Origin: Paenibacillus polymyxa
GTDB taxonomy: Bacteria; Bacillota; Bacilli; Paenibacillales; Paenibacillaceae
NCBI RefSeq assembly: GCF_001719045.1
Contig: NZ_CP015423.1
Coordinates: 372,001-436,000, forward strand
Length of the DNA: 64,000 nt
Direction: 5' to 3'
Position numbers and translations under genes: made by a program
Shown here: in pieces, positions 50,782 through 61,359 of the stretch
Layout of the letters: every line of letters starts with the position of its first letter
Numbering within the stretch: the first letter of the stretch is position 1
The notes under the pieces: generated by a model
Databases searched by the model: none
What the model saw: the letters and a program-made list of their open reading frames with translations, nothing else
What the model was told of the DNA's origin: nothing

Positions 50782-53649
50782 TTATGCCTCGGTCTCCGGG
50801 GCGGATTGGAGCCATTCGGCGATGCGGGGCACCATTTGCTCCGATGGCATATGCTCCATTTTTGGTCCCGGTAACGAGTACAAAAAGTGCTTTCCGTAAT
50901 AGGATTCGATCACACGCGTATCGTAAACGATAACGACCCCGTGGTCGCTCGCTGTACGAACCAACCGACCAAATCCCTGTTTGAAGCGAATGACCGCTTG
51001 TGGTACAGACAGCTTCATAAATGGATTCTTCTTCTGCTGCTGGAGCAGCTCGCTTTTTGCCTCCAGCAACGGGTGATTCGGCGGTTGAAACGGCAAGCGA
51101 ACAATGGCCAGACAAGTCAGAGCTTTCCCCGGAATATCGACGCCTTCCCAGAAGCTGCTGGTTCCCAGCAATACAGAAGCTTTGGCTTCCTGAAAACGGC
51201 GGGTTAGCTTGCTGCGACTCCCACTGTCCACACCTTGTCCCAGCACAGTAATTTCGCTGGATGCTAAGGCCTCTTTCAGCGGCTCATACACTTGCCGGAG
51301 CATCCGATAGGAAGTAAACAGAACGAGCATTCTCCCCCGCGTCGCCTGAGCAGTCGCTCCTAGAGAGCTAACGAGCATATCTACAAAGTGTGCATCTCCT
51401 ACACTGCCCTTCACGCTTGGGAAATCCCGTGGAATGACCAGCAACACCTGATCCCTGTAATTAAAGGGTGACGGGAGCTGCGAAGTCATCAGCCGCTCTT
51501 GATCTGCGGCCTCCTGCAAGCCGAGCTGATCGATCATGTACTGAAACGACTTATCTACCGATAAGGTAGCAGACGTCAGAATAATGCTTCTTTTTTTGTC
51601 AAAAAACATTTCTTTCAACTGGCGGCTCACATCGACGGGCACTGCATAAAATTGTAATGATTTACTGCGGAATTGCCCACTCGCTTCGAGCCAGTATACG
51701 GTTGTTTCATCATCGAGTCGCATAAAAAAGCGCAAATTTTCTCGAATCCCCGCCAGATCCTTGAGCAGACCCGTGATATCTGTAATAAGGCTATCCGCCG
51801 CATAATCGTCATGCTCTTCCTTGACGTCCAGCATCAGCTTGTCGCCCTTGCGCAAAATTTCACTCATCGTTACATATAGCTGATTTTCCAAAGCCCCCGC
51901 CTGATCCCACTTTGCAGGCTTGGCTGAAGGTTTGAGACGGGAAGAAAACTGTCCTGTTTCACCCGGTGTCGCATCGCTTCGCTCTGGCAACATGCCAAAC
52001 AGCTTGTCGCTTAGCAGGTCCCAAGTTTCCTTAACCTCTAACACGAGCGGATACATCTGATCGATGGTTGAGGCCCAATCCGTCGACTTCTCGTGCCCCG
52101 ATTTCGCCAACTGTTGACGAAGTGAAGGCAGTTGTCCATTCTTGCTGTCTTTGAACAGTCGCGTCAGTGTATGCACGAGTGTGAAATATTTCATATGCAT
52201 ACCTAGGTGCTTACCAGCTACTTCCTCCAGGTGATGGGCTTCATCAATCACCAGATGTTCATAGCTCGGCAACAACTGGTGACTAGCTTTGACGTCTGTA
52301 AACAACTTAGAGTGATTCGTAATAACAACATCCGCTATCCCTGCTTCATGGCGTGCACGATGATAATAGCATTTGCGGAACCATGGGCAAGAACGACCAA
52401 GACAGGACTCTGAATCACTCGCCACCGTTTCCCAGAAATCTCCACCACGGTTGCTCAGATTCAGTTCTTCATCATCACCGGTTTCTGTTAGCGTCAACCA
52501 GACGATCATCTGAGCAGCTGTAATTAAATCTTCCTTCGGTGTCGCGAAGTCTCTTCTGTTTATTTTATGTTCAAACTTACGCAGACACAAATAATGTCCC
52601 CGACCCTTGAAAATAGCAGCCCGGAACGGAAACGGAATCACCTTGGTCAGCATCGGAATGTCGCGCTCGCGTAATTGCTCCTGCAGGTTGATCGTATGTG
52701 TACTTACCATAACTCGCTGTCCTTTTTTCACACTGTGATACAGCGATGGGAGCAAATAGCCGAGGGACTTCCCTGTTCCTGTACCTGCTTCGATCAGTAG
52801 GTGCTTGTCTTCACTCAGTGCCTGATTTACACCCTCAATCATCTGTATCTGCGCCTCGCGCTCCTCATATTGGCTCAAGGATGAACGCAAATTGTCCCGC
52901 ACATCATCCATGTACTCCTCAAAGGAAACACCTGACAGTGGATTCGGGTCATCTTCTCTACGCGGAGCAGCTAGCTCCGTCCAATCTTCCACTTTTAGCG
53001 CAAGCTGACGAAAAAACTGATGTCCCTCCAGATCCTGAATAGGATCAAGCTCTTTCTCTTCACGCACCCCATCAAGAAACCATCCAAGGTCACTGTCTTC
53101 CTCTGCAAACAAATCGCTAAGCCGCTGTATCGTTATCAAAGGTAATGCTTGAAGCTCACCCAGACACTTTAAAAACACCTCAGCCGTAGCCAACGCGTCG
53201 CTGTCTGCTTGGTGAGGGCGATCATGCGCCAGCCCAAACTCAGAAGACACAAAACCCAACTGATACGAAGATAGCGATGGAAACATAATTTTCAGAAAAT
53301 CCATTGTATCCAAGATTCTTCCGCTAAACGGCAAATAACCGCACCGATCCAGAGCGTTTTGCAAAAAATTAAAATCAAACGCCACATTATGACCGACCAG
53401 TACAACATCGTCCAGCATAGGCACGAGCTCCATCATCATTTCTTCAAGTGCAGGAGCATCCTTGACGTCATCGTCTGTAATTCCGGTCAACCCGGTGATA
53501 AAAGGGGGAATAGATCTGCCAGGGTTTACATAAGAGCCGTAAACACGGGAAATGCTGTTATCATGATCTATAATTGCAAGTCCGACTTGAATGATGTCAT
53601 CCGCGGACTGGGTGCCTGTCGTTTCAAAATCCAATACCGCAAATTTCAT
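50782..53649 (-). CDS. dinG: DinG-family helicase with N-terminal exonuclease domain
   Basis: A 955-residue protein. Residues about 1-170 are a DEDDh exonuclease (FAVLDFETTGTQ, GHNVAFDFNFL, HQADSDALATAE). The rest is an XPD/DinG helicase with Walker A LIEAGTGTGKSLGYL, DEAH (VIDEAHHLEE) and C-terminal GRLVRTASDHGVVIVYDTR. Four cysteines (YLCLRKFE; SCLGRSCPWFRKCYY) occupy the usual Fe-S position. ATG 53649 has AAAGGA nine bases upstream; the longer frame beyond covers intergenic sequence. Confidence 0.93.
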   Translation of the reverse strand: MKFAVLDFETTGTQSADDIIQVGLAIIDHDNSISRVYGSYVNPGRSIPPFITGLTGITDDDVKDAPALEEMMMELVPMLDDVVLVGHNVAFDFNFLQNALDRCGYLPFSGRILDTMDFLKIMFPSLSSYQLGFVSSEFGLAHDRPHQADSDALATAEVFLKCLGELQALPLITIQRLSDLFAEEDSDLGWFLDGVREEKELDPIQDLEGHQFFRQLALKVEDWTELAAPRREDDPNPLSGVSFEEYMDDVRDNLRSSLSQYEEREAQIQMIEGVNQALSEDKHLLIEAGTGTGKSLGYLLPSLYHSVKKGQRVMVSTHTINLQEQLRERDIPMLTKVIPFPFRAAIFKGRGHYLCLRKFEHKINRRDFATPKEDLITAAQMIVWLTLTETGDDEELNLSNRGGDFWETVASDSESCLGRSCPWFRKCYYHRARHEAGIADVVITNHSKLFTDVKASHQLLPSYEHLVIDEAHHLEEVAGKHLGMHMKYFTLVHTLTRLFKDSKNGQLPSLRQQLAKSGHEKSTDWASTIDQMYPLVLEVKETWDLLSDKLFGMLPERSDATPGETGQFSSRLKPSAKPAKWDQAGALENQLYVTMSEILRKGDKLMLDVKEEHDDYAADSLITDITGLLKDLAGIRENLRFFMRLDDETTVYWLEASGQFRSKSLQFYAVPVDVSRQLKEMFFDKKRSIILTSATLSVDKSFQYMIDQLGLQEAADQERLMTSQLPSPFNYRDQVLLVIPRDFPSVKGSVGDAHFVDMLVSSLGATAQATRGRMLVLFTSYRMLRQVYEPLKEALASSEITVLGQGVDSGSRSKLTRRFQEAKASVLLGTSSFWEGVDIPGKALTCLAIVRLPFQPPNHPLLEAKSELLQQQKKNPFMKLSVPQAVIRFKQGFGRLVRTASDHGVVIVYDTRVIESYYGKHFLYSLPGPKMEHMPSEQMVPRIAEWLQSAPETEA

Positions 53650-53739
53650 TCGGGCTAATCCTTTCTTATGACACTTACAAAAATAATAACTCTGTATATT
53701 AGCATAGCAGAAGATCGCCTGTTTGGAAATTAAGACAGC

Positions 53740-53790
53740 CAAAAAAGACGATGCACACGCCGCCTGAGAGGTGGGCATGCATCGTCTTGC
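53740..53790 (-). terminator. Terminator upstream of dinG (end of the TPR gene)
   Basis: AAGACGATGCA and TGCATCGTCTT form a perfect 11-base stem; the minus strand continues TTTTTTGG. Confidence 0.85.
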
Positions 53791-53804
53791 TCGGTGTCTG
53801 ACAA

Positions 53805-54443
53805 CTACATCCAGGTCATCATGGAGCTGTCGTATCGAAGCTTTTCGGTACCGGACAGACAGGCTTCCATATTGTGCAGCGGCTCGGGTAACGCAGGATC
53901 GAACTGATGTGCGAGAGCAAAACATTTTTGCGCCTCCTCTACGTCAGCCTGCTTTGCCAACAGACAGCCTAGCGCATTATAGATGACCGCCTTCAGTCCT
54001 GCCTGCTCAGTCAGGTCCAGCACCTTCTGAAAATGGCATACAGCCTCTGCTGGATCATCTAGTTGAAAATAGGCCATTCCCATATACATGCGACTCTGCC
54101 AGCTGTTCGGAAAATGCTGTAGTACCTGCTCAAATTGTTGGATCGCCTCAGGGTACATGAGTAATCGATAATACCCTTGCCCCCGATTAAAAGCTGGCAG
54201 CTCTTTTTCAGGCAGCTCCGTGTCAGACATATCGGTCTCCGCGGAAAACCCGGCCGCACGCAGGCAAACCATTTTTTCCTCAAAGGCCAGCCACTCATCC
54301 ATAATTCCGTCACTCATTCTCCGCAGCAGACTCCAGTGCTGTAGCAGCTCCTGCCTGCGGGAGCCCTGGGCTGATGGGTAATGCTTCACGATATCATCTA
54401 ACATGCTGTTCATTTCTGCGAATACATGCTGGAACATGTGCAT
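53805..54443 (-). CDS. TPR-repeat protein
   Basis: A 212-residue soluble helical protein. Repeats include FNRGQGYYRLLMYPEAIQQF, WQSRMYMGMAYFQLDDPAEA and YNALGCLLAKQADVEEAQKC. Two ATGs (54443, 54437) follow a GGGCGGG site. It probably shares a transcript with panD upstream. Function unknown; TPR proteins mediate protein contacts. Confidence 0.75.
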   Translation of the reverse strand: MHMFQHVFAEMNSMLDDIVKHYPSAQGSRRQELLQHWSLLRRMSDGIMDEWLAFEEKMVCLRAAGFSAETDMSDTELPEKELPAFNRGQGYYRLLMYPEAIQQFEQVLQHFPNSWQSRMYMGMAYFQLDDPAEAVCHFQKVLDLTEQAGLKAVIYNALGCLLAKQADVEEAQKCFALAHQFDPALPEPLHNMEACLSGTEKLRYDSSMMTWM

Positions 54444-54519
54444 CCCGCCCTTATGAAAGATGGATTAATACACTCACATTTTTCGCTTAAAAGACGGGTT
54501 TCATCCGCACTCCCATTCA

Positions 54520-54903
54520 TTACATGATCGTCGCGTGTACTTCTTTGTTCATCGTTTGGGCTGGTTTATTATGTTCATCAACAAATACCACTGTTGGTTT
54601 GTATGTTTTGGCCTCTTCATTCGACATGGAAGCATAGGAAATAATAATGACTGTATCACCAGGCTGCACCAAACGGGCTGCCGCACCATTGAGACAGATT
54701 ACGCCGCTCCCACGCGGTCCGGGGATAACATAGGTTTCCAGTCGAGCTCCATTGTTATTGTTTACAATTTGAACCTTTTCATTCTCCAACAAATCCGATG
54801 TCTCCATGAGATCTTCATCTATAGTGATACTCCCCACATAGTTCAGGTTAGCTTCCGTAACCGTAGCGCGGTGAATTTTGGATTTCATCATGGTTCTAAA
54901 CAT
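54520..54903 (-). CDS. panD: Aspartate 1-decarboxylase precursor
   Basis: PanD makes beta-alanine for pantothenate. The 127-residue pro-enzyme has the self-cleavage site in [12 protein letters not shown] (Gly-Ser at about 24-25), which yields the pyruvoyl group, plus the conserved [14 protein letters not shown] and [12 protein letters not shown]. It overlaps panC by eight bases. Confidence 0.97.
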   Translation of the reverse strand: MFRTMMKSKIHRATVTEANLNYVGSITIDEDLMETSDLLENEKVQIVNNNNGARLETYVIPGPRGSGVICLNGAAARLVQPGDTVIIISYASMSNEEAKTYKPTVVFVDEHNKPAQTMNKEVHATIM

Positions 54904-55831
54904 GGGAAAGCACCTCCGCCTTCTGTATTCTTATATTGTCAATCAGTCTGGTATTGCCAAATTTCACAGCCAGCGCTACGATGACGTCTTCCTGAACATC
55001 ACATAGCCGCTGCTCGGGAAGAAGGGGCTCCAGACCGGGAAAAGTTAATATTTCAATGTAATCAATGTCTGCTAAAGGAGAGGAAGTAATGGTGGACTCC
55101 ACCATTTGATGTAGCTGACGAATCGTAATTGTGTTTGTTACTATATCTTCGCTCACTTCTTGCACCTTACGCAGTGACTGAGACAGCACCAACGCCTGCT
55201 CGCGCTGTTCTGCACTTAAATACACATTACGGGAGCTGAGGGCCAAACCATCCGCCTCTCTGACGATGGGACAAGGTACGATAATCACGTTCATATTGAG
55301 ATCAGTCACCATCTGCTGGAGCACAGCAACCTGCTGCGCATCCTTCATTCCAAAGAAAGCCAAATCAGGACCTATCATGTTAAAAAGCTTGGCTACCACT
55401 GTAGTCACACCATCAAAATGGCCAGGACGGGAAGCACCGCACAAACGATCTGTCAAAGCGGATACACGAATTTTGGTTTGGGTTGGTTGTGGATACATTT
55501 CTGCTACAGTTGGTAAAAAAACAATATCCACACCTTCGCGCCGCGCTACCTCCAAATCATGAGCTTCATCGCGAGGATAGCTGTCTAGATCTTCATTCGG
55601 TCCAAATTGAATCGGATTTACGAAAATGCTAAGCACCACCGTATCCGCCATTTCACGCGCCTTGTGCATCAAGCTCGCATGCCCTTCATGCAGGTATCCC
55701 ATTGTTGGTACAAAGCCGACTTTATGCTGTAAAGAGGTAGAACCGTGTACCTTTTTTGTTCCGCTTGTCCCAAGCTGCCGACGTTCAGCAATAATCTTAC
55801 GCAGCTGAGCCACTTCCCTAACGATGATCAT
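54896..55831 (-). CDS. panC: Pantothenate synthetase
   Basis: PanC joins pantoate and beta-alanine with ATP. The 311-residue protein shows [18 protein letters not shown] (HxGH), [34 protein letters not shown] and [11 protein letters not shown]. It overlaps panB by four and panD by eight bases: a tightly coupled panBCD operon. Confidence 0.97.
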   Translation of the reverse strand: MIIVREVAQLRKIIAERRQLGTSGTKKVHGSTSLQHKVGFVPTMGYLHEGHASLMHKAREMADTVVLSIFVNPIQFGPNEDLDSYPRDEAHDLEVARREGVDIVFLPTVAEMYPQPTQTKIRVSALTDRLCGASRPGHFDGVTTVVAKLFNMIGPDLAFFGMKDAQQVAVLQQMVTDLNMNVIIVPCPIVREADGLALSSRNVYLSAEQREQALVLSQSLRKVQEVSEDIVTNTITIRQLHQMVESTITSSPLADIDYIEILTFPGLEPLLPEQRLCDVQEDVIVALAVKFGNTRLIDNIRIQKAEVLSHV

Positions 55832-56727
55832 GATCGTGATTCCACCTTTTCCTTAGCTTGTTCCTGTGTCTGTCCTTTTGCCTTACCATACAGGGATTCC
55901 ACAACGCGGTCATCCGCGCTGAACACATGCTCCGCGGCCGGAAATGCCCGCCCTTTTACATCACTCACATACTGCTCAATGCTGCTGCGGATCAAGCCGC
56001 CTACATCGGCATAGGTTTTAACAAAGCGTTTGCTGAAATAAGGCGATGCGTACTGAATCAGATCGTGATAAACGAGTACCTGACCGTCACATCCACGTCC
56101 AGCACCAATTCCAATGGTTGGAATGGAAAGCTCTTTAGAAATCGCTGTTGCCACTTCCTCAGTTACCAGTTCCAATACAACGCCAAAAGCACCCGCCTGC
56201 TCCAGCGCCTTGGCGTCCGCCATTAACCGGCGTGCGTCCGCTTCGTCCTTGCCTTGAATGCGATAGCCGCCAATTTGATTAACCGATTGCGGAGTAAGCC
56301 CGATATGTCCCAATACAGGCACACCTGCCTGAACAGTTGCTTTTACAACATCAGCAATTTCAGCTCCGCCCTCCAATTTAACAGCATGCACATGTCCTTC
56401 CTGCATCAGACGGCGGATGCCCTGAAGACTTTCTGAAACGCTGCTGTGATATGTCATAAAAGGCATGTCCGCTACGATAAATGTATGTTCCGCGCCTCTT
56501 GCGACTGCCCGGGAATGGTACACGATATCATCCAAGGTTACAGGGATGGTTGAATCGTAACCAAGAACTACGTTACCCAGCGAGTCACCCACGAGAATCA
56601 TGTCAATTCCCGCCTCCTCAGCTATTTTAGCCGATGGATAATCATAGGCGGTCAGCATACTGAGCGGAATACCCTCTTGCTTCATTTTTTTCATTTTCAC
56701 AATATTCAGTGCTTGTTTTCCTGCCAT
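55828..56727 (-). CDS. panB: 3-methyl-2-oxobutanoate hydroxymethyltransferase
   Basis: PanB makes ketopantoate, the first committed step to pantothenate. The 299-residue protein has LTAYDYPSAKIAEEAGIDMI, VGDSLGNVVLGYDSTIPVT, GHIGLTPQSVNQIGGYRIQG and GIGAGRGCDGQVLVYHD. ATG 56727 has GGGAG nine bases upstream. The first gene of panBCD. The 345-base gap before it shows no clear regulatory element. Confidence 0.96.
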   Translation of the reverse strand: MAGKQALNIVKMKKMKQEGIPLSMLTAYDYPSAKIAEEAGIDMILVGDSLGNVVLGYDSTIPVTLDDIVYHSRAVARGAEHTFIVADMPFMTYHSSVSESLQGIRRLMQEGHVHAVKLEGGAEIADVVKATVQAGVPVLGHIGLTPQSVNQIGGYRIQGKDEADARRLMADAKALEQAGAFGVVLELVTEEVATAISKELSIPTIGIGAGRGCDGQVLVYHDLIQYASPYFSKRFVKTYADVGGLIRSSIEQYVSDVKGRAFPAAEHVFSADDRVVESLYGKAKGQTQEQAKEKVESRS

Positions 56728-57072
56728 TGTAAATGGCTCCCTTCCATCTTTTTTTGGCACAAAAAATAACCTTTTATGAACGCCTGTACATCTGCGTCAT
56801 CAAAAGGTCCGAACAGCCAAAAAAGACACTCATTTTGAGATCGTCCCTTCTGTCTCGGTCCTGTTCGGCTCAGAGCAGAATCCAACGTAACCTTCAAATG
56901 AAGTTATGATGGTCTTACAAACTTGCTAAAGTAGAGCATGTGCCCCTGGAGTGCAGCTCGGACCGTCCGATGCCGCCTCCTGCACAGTATAACAAAAAAC
57001 ATCTGCTTTTTCACGTGAAGTTTTGCACAGGGAATAGAACGATTTCGGTCGTTTTCATAGCTAGGGCTGCTT
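56728..57072. other. Intergenic region between birA and panB
   Basis: No gene or convincing terminator seen. A weak TGCAG...CTGCA palindrome at about 56950-56985 may end birA transcripts. A promoter for panB is likely here but I could not place it. Confidence 0.4.
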
Positions 57073-58047
57073 CTACAATTGTATATCCCCTGAAATGACC
57101 TGAATTCGCTCTCCCTGATCCGTTTCTACTACGAGTGCCCCGGAAGGGTCCAAGCCAACAGCTGTACCTTCTACAGTTATCCCTTGTCCGGTATGTGCCC
57201 GTATGCTACGGTTCATAGTCACGGACAAAGCCTCCCACAGCATGGCTATAGGCTGAAACCCCTGCTCGGCATACAACTTACTTAGCTGTTCCATCTCTTC
57301 CAGCACTGAGGCGATCAGCACAGTACGGTCAATTTCACGCCCTGCTTCTATTTTCAAGGACGTTCCCACCTGCGATAACTCTTCCGGGTAATCTTCTTTA
57401 TTTAAATTCACATCAATGCCAATCCCTGCAATACAGTATCGAACCCGTTGATCCTCTGTTGCAGATTCCAGCAGAATACCGGATACTTTGCGACCATGAA
57501 TCAGCACGTCGTTTGGCCATTTGATACCAGCCTCCACACCCGTCAGCCGACGAATGGCCCTACACACTGCTACACCTGTAAGTAGCGTTAGCTGGGGGGT
57601 AAAAGCCAAGGGCTGGGTAGGACGCAACACAATGCTCATCCAGACTCCTTTGCCACGAGGGGAATACCACTTCCGTCCCAAACGTCCCCGACCTGCCGTT
57701 TGTTCCTCTGCAAGCACTACTGTCCCCTCTGGCGCGCCCTCTTCTGCTAAACGCATGGCATCTTGCTGAGTGGAAACCGTCGAATCCAGTACAACGATAC
57801 GCTGGCCAAACGATTGAGTATTTAACATATTGGCCAATTTGGAGACTTCCAGCCGATCCGGTCGGGATATCAACCGATAGCCCCGACGCGAGGAGGCATC
57901 AATGTTGTAGCCCAACTCACGCAGTTTGTTGATCTGCTTCCATACTGCTGTTCGGCTAACCGAGAGGCGTCGGCTGATTTCCTCCCCTGATACGTAATCG
58001 GATGTACCTTCCTCCAGTATGCCTAACAATCTTTCATGATTATTCAC
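57073..58047 (-). CDS. birA: Biotin-protein ligase / biotin operon repressor
   Basis: A 324-residue bifunctional enzyme. The N-terminus has a helix-turn-helix (VSGEEISRRLSVSRTAVWKQ), so it can also repress biotin genes. The ligase domain shows EEQTAGRGRLGRKWYSPRG and KWPNDVLIHGRKVSGILLE, with a small C-terminal domain. It overlaps cca by eight bases. Confidence 0.95.
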   Translation of the reverse strand: MNNHERLLGILEEGTSDYVSGEEISRRLSVSRTAVWKQINKLRELGYNIDASSRRGYRLISRPDRLEVSKLANMLNTQSFGQRIVVLDSTVSTQQDAMRLAEEGAPEGTVVLAEEQTAGRGRLGRKWYSPRGKGVWMSIVLRPTQPLAFTPQLTLLTGVAVCRAIRRLTGVEAGIKWPNDVLIHGRKVSGILLESATEDQRVRYCIAGIGIDVNLNKEDYPEELSQVGTSLKIEAGREIDRTVLIASVLEEMEQLSKLYAEQGFQPIAMLWEALSVTMNRSIRAHTGQGITVEGTAVGLDPSGALVVETDQGERIQVISGDIQL

Positions 58048-59362
58048 TACTCATCACCCGTTTCGCTTCCTGAAGCAATGTTTCTGTTTCATTCGGAATA
58101 TCTCCGCAGGCAACAGCTTGTAAAAGCTGTTCCATCATCTGACCCAGCCAAGGTCCGCCTGGTCGATTTATCGCCTGAACCAGTTCATTTCCTGTAATAT
58201 TTAAATCTTTGATACGAACGACTACAGCCTGCTTTGTCCACGAGCTTGCCAGTTCGGCTGTTTTCGCCACATGCTTTTCTACCCACGGCGGTAATCCGCG
58301 GAATGAAGCAGGCAGTGTCTTGTAAAGATCAAGCCAGTCTGAAGCTGTATCTTTTCCCAGTCTAATTAGCAGACGAATCCAGCTACGACGCAGCGCCTCA
58401 TCGTTGACAATGCCAGACTCCCCCGGATCGGAATCGCCAGCTATGGCACCAGCACTGTAGATTAATTCGGTCTCCCATTCCAGCAGATGAACCAGCCGAA
58501 GTCGTACCGCGTTGGAAAAGGTCCAAGCTCTTAGTAGCTCGTCCGCTGCCTCTGAGGTAAGTCTACAAGACATTAAGAGCAGGCCCCACCGCAGTTCTTC
58601 TTGCAGTTGAACGATCCCCTTGAGCGCCCATGCTTCACATTGTTCCCAAGGAACCGGAACCTTCGTACAACCGAGCAACCCGCTACGGCTCAGCATCTCC
58701 AACCCACGTAAAGGGTCAGGGCCCGCTAGCATCTTTTCCAGCTCGACCCGCACACGTTCCATGGCTATGTAACGAAGTCCCTCTTTGCGCCGAATCATGC
58801 CTTTCCAGGTGTTGTAAGCAACACGGAACCGAAACACAGAGGCAAAACGGATGCAACGCAGCATTCGTAACCCGTCCTCTTCAAAACGTTCCTCGGCTCG
58901 GCCTACACAACGAACGAGAGCGGCTCGTAAATCGGCTTCTCCTCCAAATGGGTCCACCCGCTCTCCGTGTTCTGCCATCGCAATCGCATTCATAGTAAAA
59001 TCCCGTCGCATCAGATCCTCACGGATATCCTTTACGAAGGCAACTTCCGTTGGACGGCGGTGATCGGCATATCCACTTTCCGTACGAAAAGTGGTTACCT
59101 CGAACGCATGGCCACCCTGCATGACCGTAACCGTCCCATGCTGAATTCCTGTCGGAATGACGTGAGGGAATAGCGCTATGACCTGTTCAGGCTCAGCCGA
59201 AGTAGTCAAATCCATATCATGAATGGCTCTTCCTAATAGCTCATCCCGCACACAGCCACCGACCCAGTAGGCTTCGTGGCCTGCTGCGGTTAGTGCATGT
59301 ATGACCTCTCTGCCATGAAATGCCATCTCTTGGTCAGCATATTGCCAAGTATTTGTATTCAT
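58040..59362 (-). CDS. cca: CCA tRNA nucleotidyltransferase
   Basis: A 440-residue class II enzyme that adds or repairs the 3' CCA of tRNAs. It shows YWVGGCVRDELLGR, HDMDLTTSAEPEQV, the RRDFTMNAIAM motif and EDGLRMLRCIRFAS. ATG 59362 has AAAGGGGG about eight bases before it; the longer frame overlaps bshA. It lies in the bshA-cca-birA block known from Bacillus. Confidence 0.95.
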   Translation of the reverse strand: MNTNTWQYADQEMAFHGREVIHALTAAGHEAYWVGGCVRDELLGRAIHDMDLTTSAEPEQVIALFPHVIPTGIQHGTVTVMQGGHAFEVTTFRTESGYADHRRPTEVAFVKDIREDLMRRDFTMNAIAMAEHGERVDPFGGEADLRAALVRCVGRAEERFEEDGLRMLRCIRFASVFRFRVAYNTWKGMIRRKEGLRYIAMERVRVELEKMLAGPDPLRGLEMLSRSGLLGCTKVPVPWEQCEAWALKGIVQLQEELRWGLLLMSCRLTSEAADELLRAWTFSNAVRLRLVHLLEWETELIYSAGAIAGDSDPGESGIVNDEALRRSWIRLLIRLGKDTASDWLDLYKTLPASFRGLPPWVEKHVAKTAELASSWTKQAVVVRIKDLNITGNELVQAINRPGGPWLGQMMEQLLQAVACGDIPNETETLLQEAKRVMSSE

Positions 59363-59417
59363 AGGGTTTCCCCCTTTGCAAGTATTCAATATAAAAAACG
59401 GACGCGAGTCCGCCCTC

Positions 59418-60581
59418 TTAAACGCTGATCGGTTTAAGATCCGGCACCTCGCGTCCCAACACACGGTAATATATCTCTTCATATTGACGGGTAATCAGCT
59501 CATCACAAAAAACGGTACGGGCGCGGGTCAGACACGCTTCACGGAAACGTTCCGCCATCGCTTCATCGGACAACAGCTCTACTGCATAATCAGCCATTGC
59601 CTCAGTATTACCGATTTCAGCAAGATACCCCGTACTTCCATGCACAACGAGTTCAGGTACTCCCCCTGCCTGAGAACCGATGGTCGGCACTCCACAGGCC
59701 ATTGCTTCCAATGCAACCAGACCAAAACTTTCTTTTTCCGAGGGAAGCAGCAGCACATCCGCCATAGAAATCACTTCTGCGATCTGATCCTGCTTACCTA
59801 AAAAGAAGACCTTATCTTGCAGTCCTAAATTCTCGATTTTGCAACGGATTTTTGGAAGATCCGGTCCTTCTCCCACCAACAGCAGCTTCGCAGGTACTTT
59901 ACGTTGCACCTTTTCAAATATATCCAGCACATCTCCCACCCTTTTGACAGGACGGAAATTGGAAATATGCATCATTATTTTTTCATGCGGTTGGGCAAAA
60001 TCTCTTCTAAGCGCCGCGGCATCTCGTGGATAATATACCCGTTTATCTACAAAATTGTAGGTTAAATCAATAGGTCGTGTAATTTCCAACGCATCTATCG
60101 TCTCCCGAATCAAATCCTTGGAAACCGCTGTCACAGCGTCACTTTTGTTAATAGCCAGCCGAATCAGGTCCTTCAACGACTCATCCTGTGCCAACACTGT
60201 AATGTCCGTACCATGCAAGGTGGTTACCACCTTCAGATGATCACCCACCATTTCCTTCGCCAAGTAAGCGCATACTGCATGGGGTACCGCATAATGAACA
60301 TGGAGTACGTCCAAATTCTTCATTTGTGCGACTTGGGCCATTTTGGTCGCCAGTGACAAATCATAGGGTGGATATCTAAACACGTAATAATCGTTAACTT
60401 CAACCTCATGATAAAAAATATTTTTCTGAAACGCCCCGCCTAATCTGAACGGAATGCTATTGGCAATGAAATGGACCTCATGCCCTTTTTCTGCCAGCAA
60501 CTTACCCAACTCAGTAGCCACTACACCGGAGCCACCCAACGACGGATAACAGGTAATTCCAATTTTCAATTTGTCATTCAA
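59418..60581 (-). CDS. bshA: N-acetyl-alpha-D-glucosaminyl L-malate synthase
   Basis: BshA is a GT4 glycosyltransferase that starts bacillithiol synthesis. The 387-residue protein shows GITCYPSLGGSGVVATELGK, LHVHYAVPHAVCAYLA, TLHGTDITVLAQD and the GT4 motif LPSEKESFGLVALEAMACGV. I place the start at TTG 60581, nine bases after AGGAGG; the ATG at 60605 lies upstream of that site. Confidence 0.94.
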   Translation of the reverse strand: MNDKLKIGITCYPSLGGSGVVATELGKLLAEKGHEVHFIANSIPFRLGGAFQKNIFYHEVEVNDYYVFRYPPYDLSLATKMAQVAQMKNLDVLHVHYAVPHAVCAYLAKEMVGDHLKVVTTLHGTDITVLAQDESLKDLIRLAINKSDAVTAVSKDLIRETIDALEITRPIDLTYNFVDKRVYYPRDAAALRRDFAQPHEKIMMHISNFRPVKRVGDVLDIFEKVQRKVPAKLLLVGEGPDLPKIRCKIENLGLQDKVFFLGKQDQIAEVISMADVLLLPSEKESFGLVALEAMACGVPTIGSQAGGVPELVVHGSTGYLAEIGNTEAMADYAVELLSDEAMAERFREACLTRARTVFCDELITRQYEEIYYRVLGREVPDLKPISV

Positions 60582-60666
60582 GCTAAGCTGCCTCCTTCCG
60601 CTCATCAGTGATAACTTTCCTGCCGATTTATTTTAACATTCTGCAAAATGCTCAAGTATAGAATTC

Positions 60667-61359
60667 TTATGTGAATAGCTTAACCAGATATGGCGTTTTG
60701 GACGCAAAGCCTTCTGCATACGAAATCAGTTTGCGTTGACCCAACAACGAGTCGCGAGCTTTTACGCGTTCCACATATCCCTGATTTAAGGGTGTGGATA
60801 CTGTATCCTTTCCAGGTGCTGCCTGAAATTGCGAAGCATAACTCAACAAAGACCGTTCTTTGGCTTCATAATGCTCGGTGATATCCACAATCAAATCCGT
60901 TCTGCCAATATCATTAATAAAATAAAAATATAATTGCTCTACCTGTACCGCAGGATTTTCTGGCATAAAACGTCGCAACTTGGCGTTAAATACCGCTTCC
61001 TCCACTAACTTACTGCACATGACATGGTCTGGATGCCGATCCTCCCAATAAGGAGCAAATACGACTTTCGGTGCATGGCGCCGTATTTCTGCTGTAACTG
61101 CAGCTACATGTTCTGGAGTTACATATAATCCACGATCCGGCAGACCTAGATTCGTCCGCACGGCAAGTCCGAGTACTTTTGCAGCGTGTTCTGCCTCTGC
61201 CATACGAGTATCCACATCACCATTAGATGACATTTCAGCCCGCGTCAAATCGCACACGCCCACCTTTAAACCAGCGGCTGTATGCTTGGCAATCGTGCCT
61301 CCCATTCCTATTTCTGCATCGTCGGCATGGGCTCCGAAAATCAAGATGTCCAGTGTCAT
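60667..61359 (-). CDS. bshB1: Bacillithiol synthesis deacetylase
   Basis: A 230-residue LmbE/PIG-L zinc hydrolase that removes the acetyl group from GlcNAc-malate. Zinc motifs are [11 protein letters not shown] and EDRHPDH. It overlaps mgsA by four bases. With BshA two of the three bacillithiol steps are here; BshC is not in the window. Confidence 0.94.
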   Translation of the reverse strand: MTLDILIFGAHADDAEIGMGGTIAKHTAAGLKVGVCDLTRAEMSSNGDVDTRMAEAEHAAKVLGLAVRTNLGLPDRGLYVTPEHVAAVTAEIRRHAPKVVFAPYWEDRHPDHVMCSKLVEEAVFNAKLRRFMPENPAVQVEQLYFYFINDIGRTDLIVDITEHYEAKERSLLSYASQFQAAPGKDTVSTPLNQGYVERVKARDSLLGQRKLISYAEGFASKTPYLVKLFT

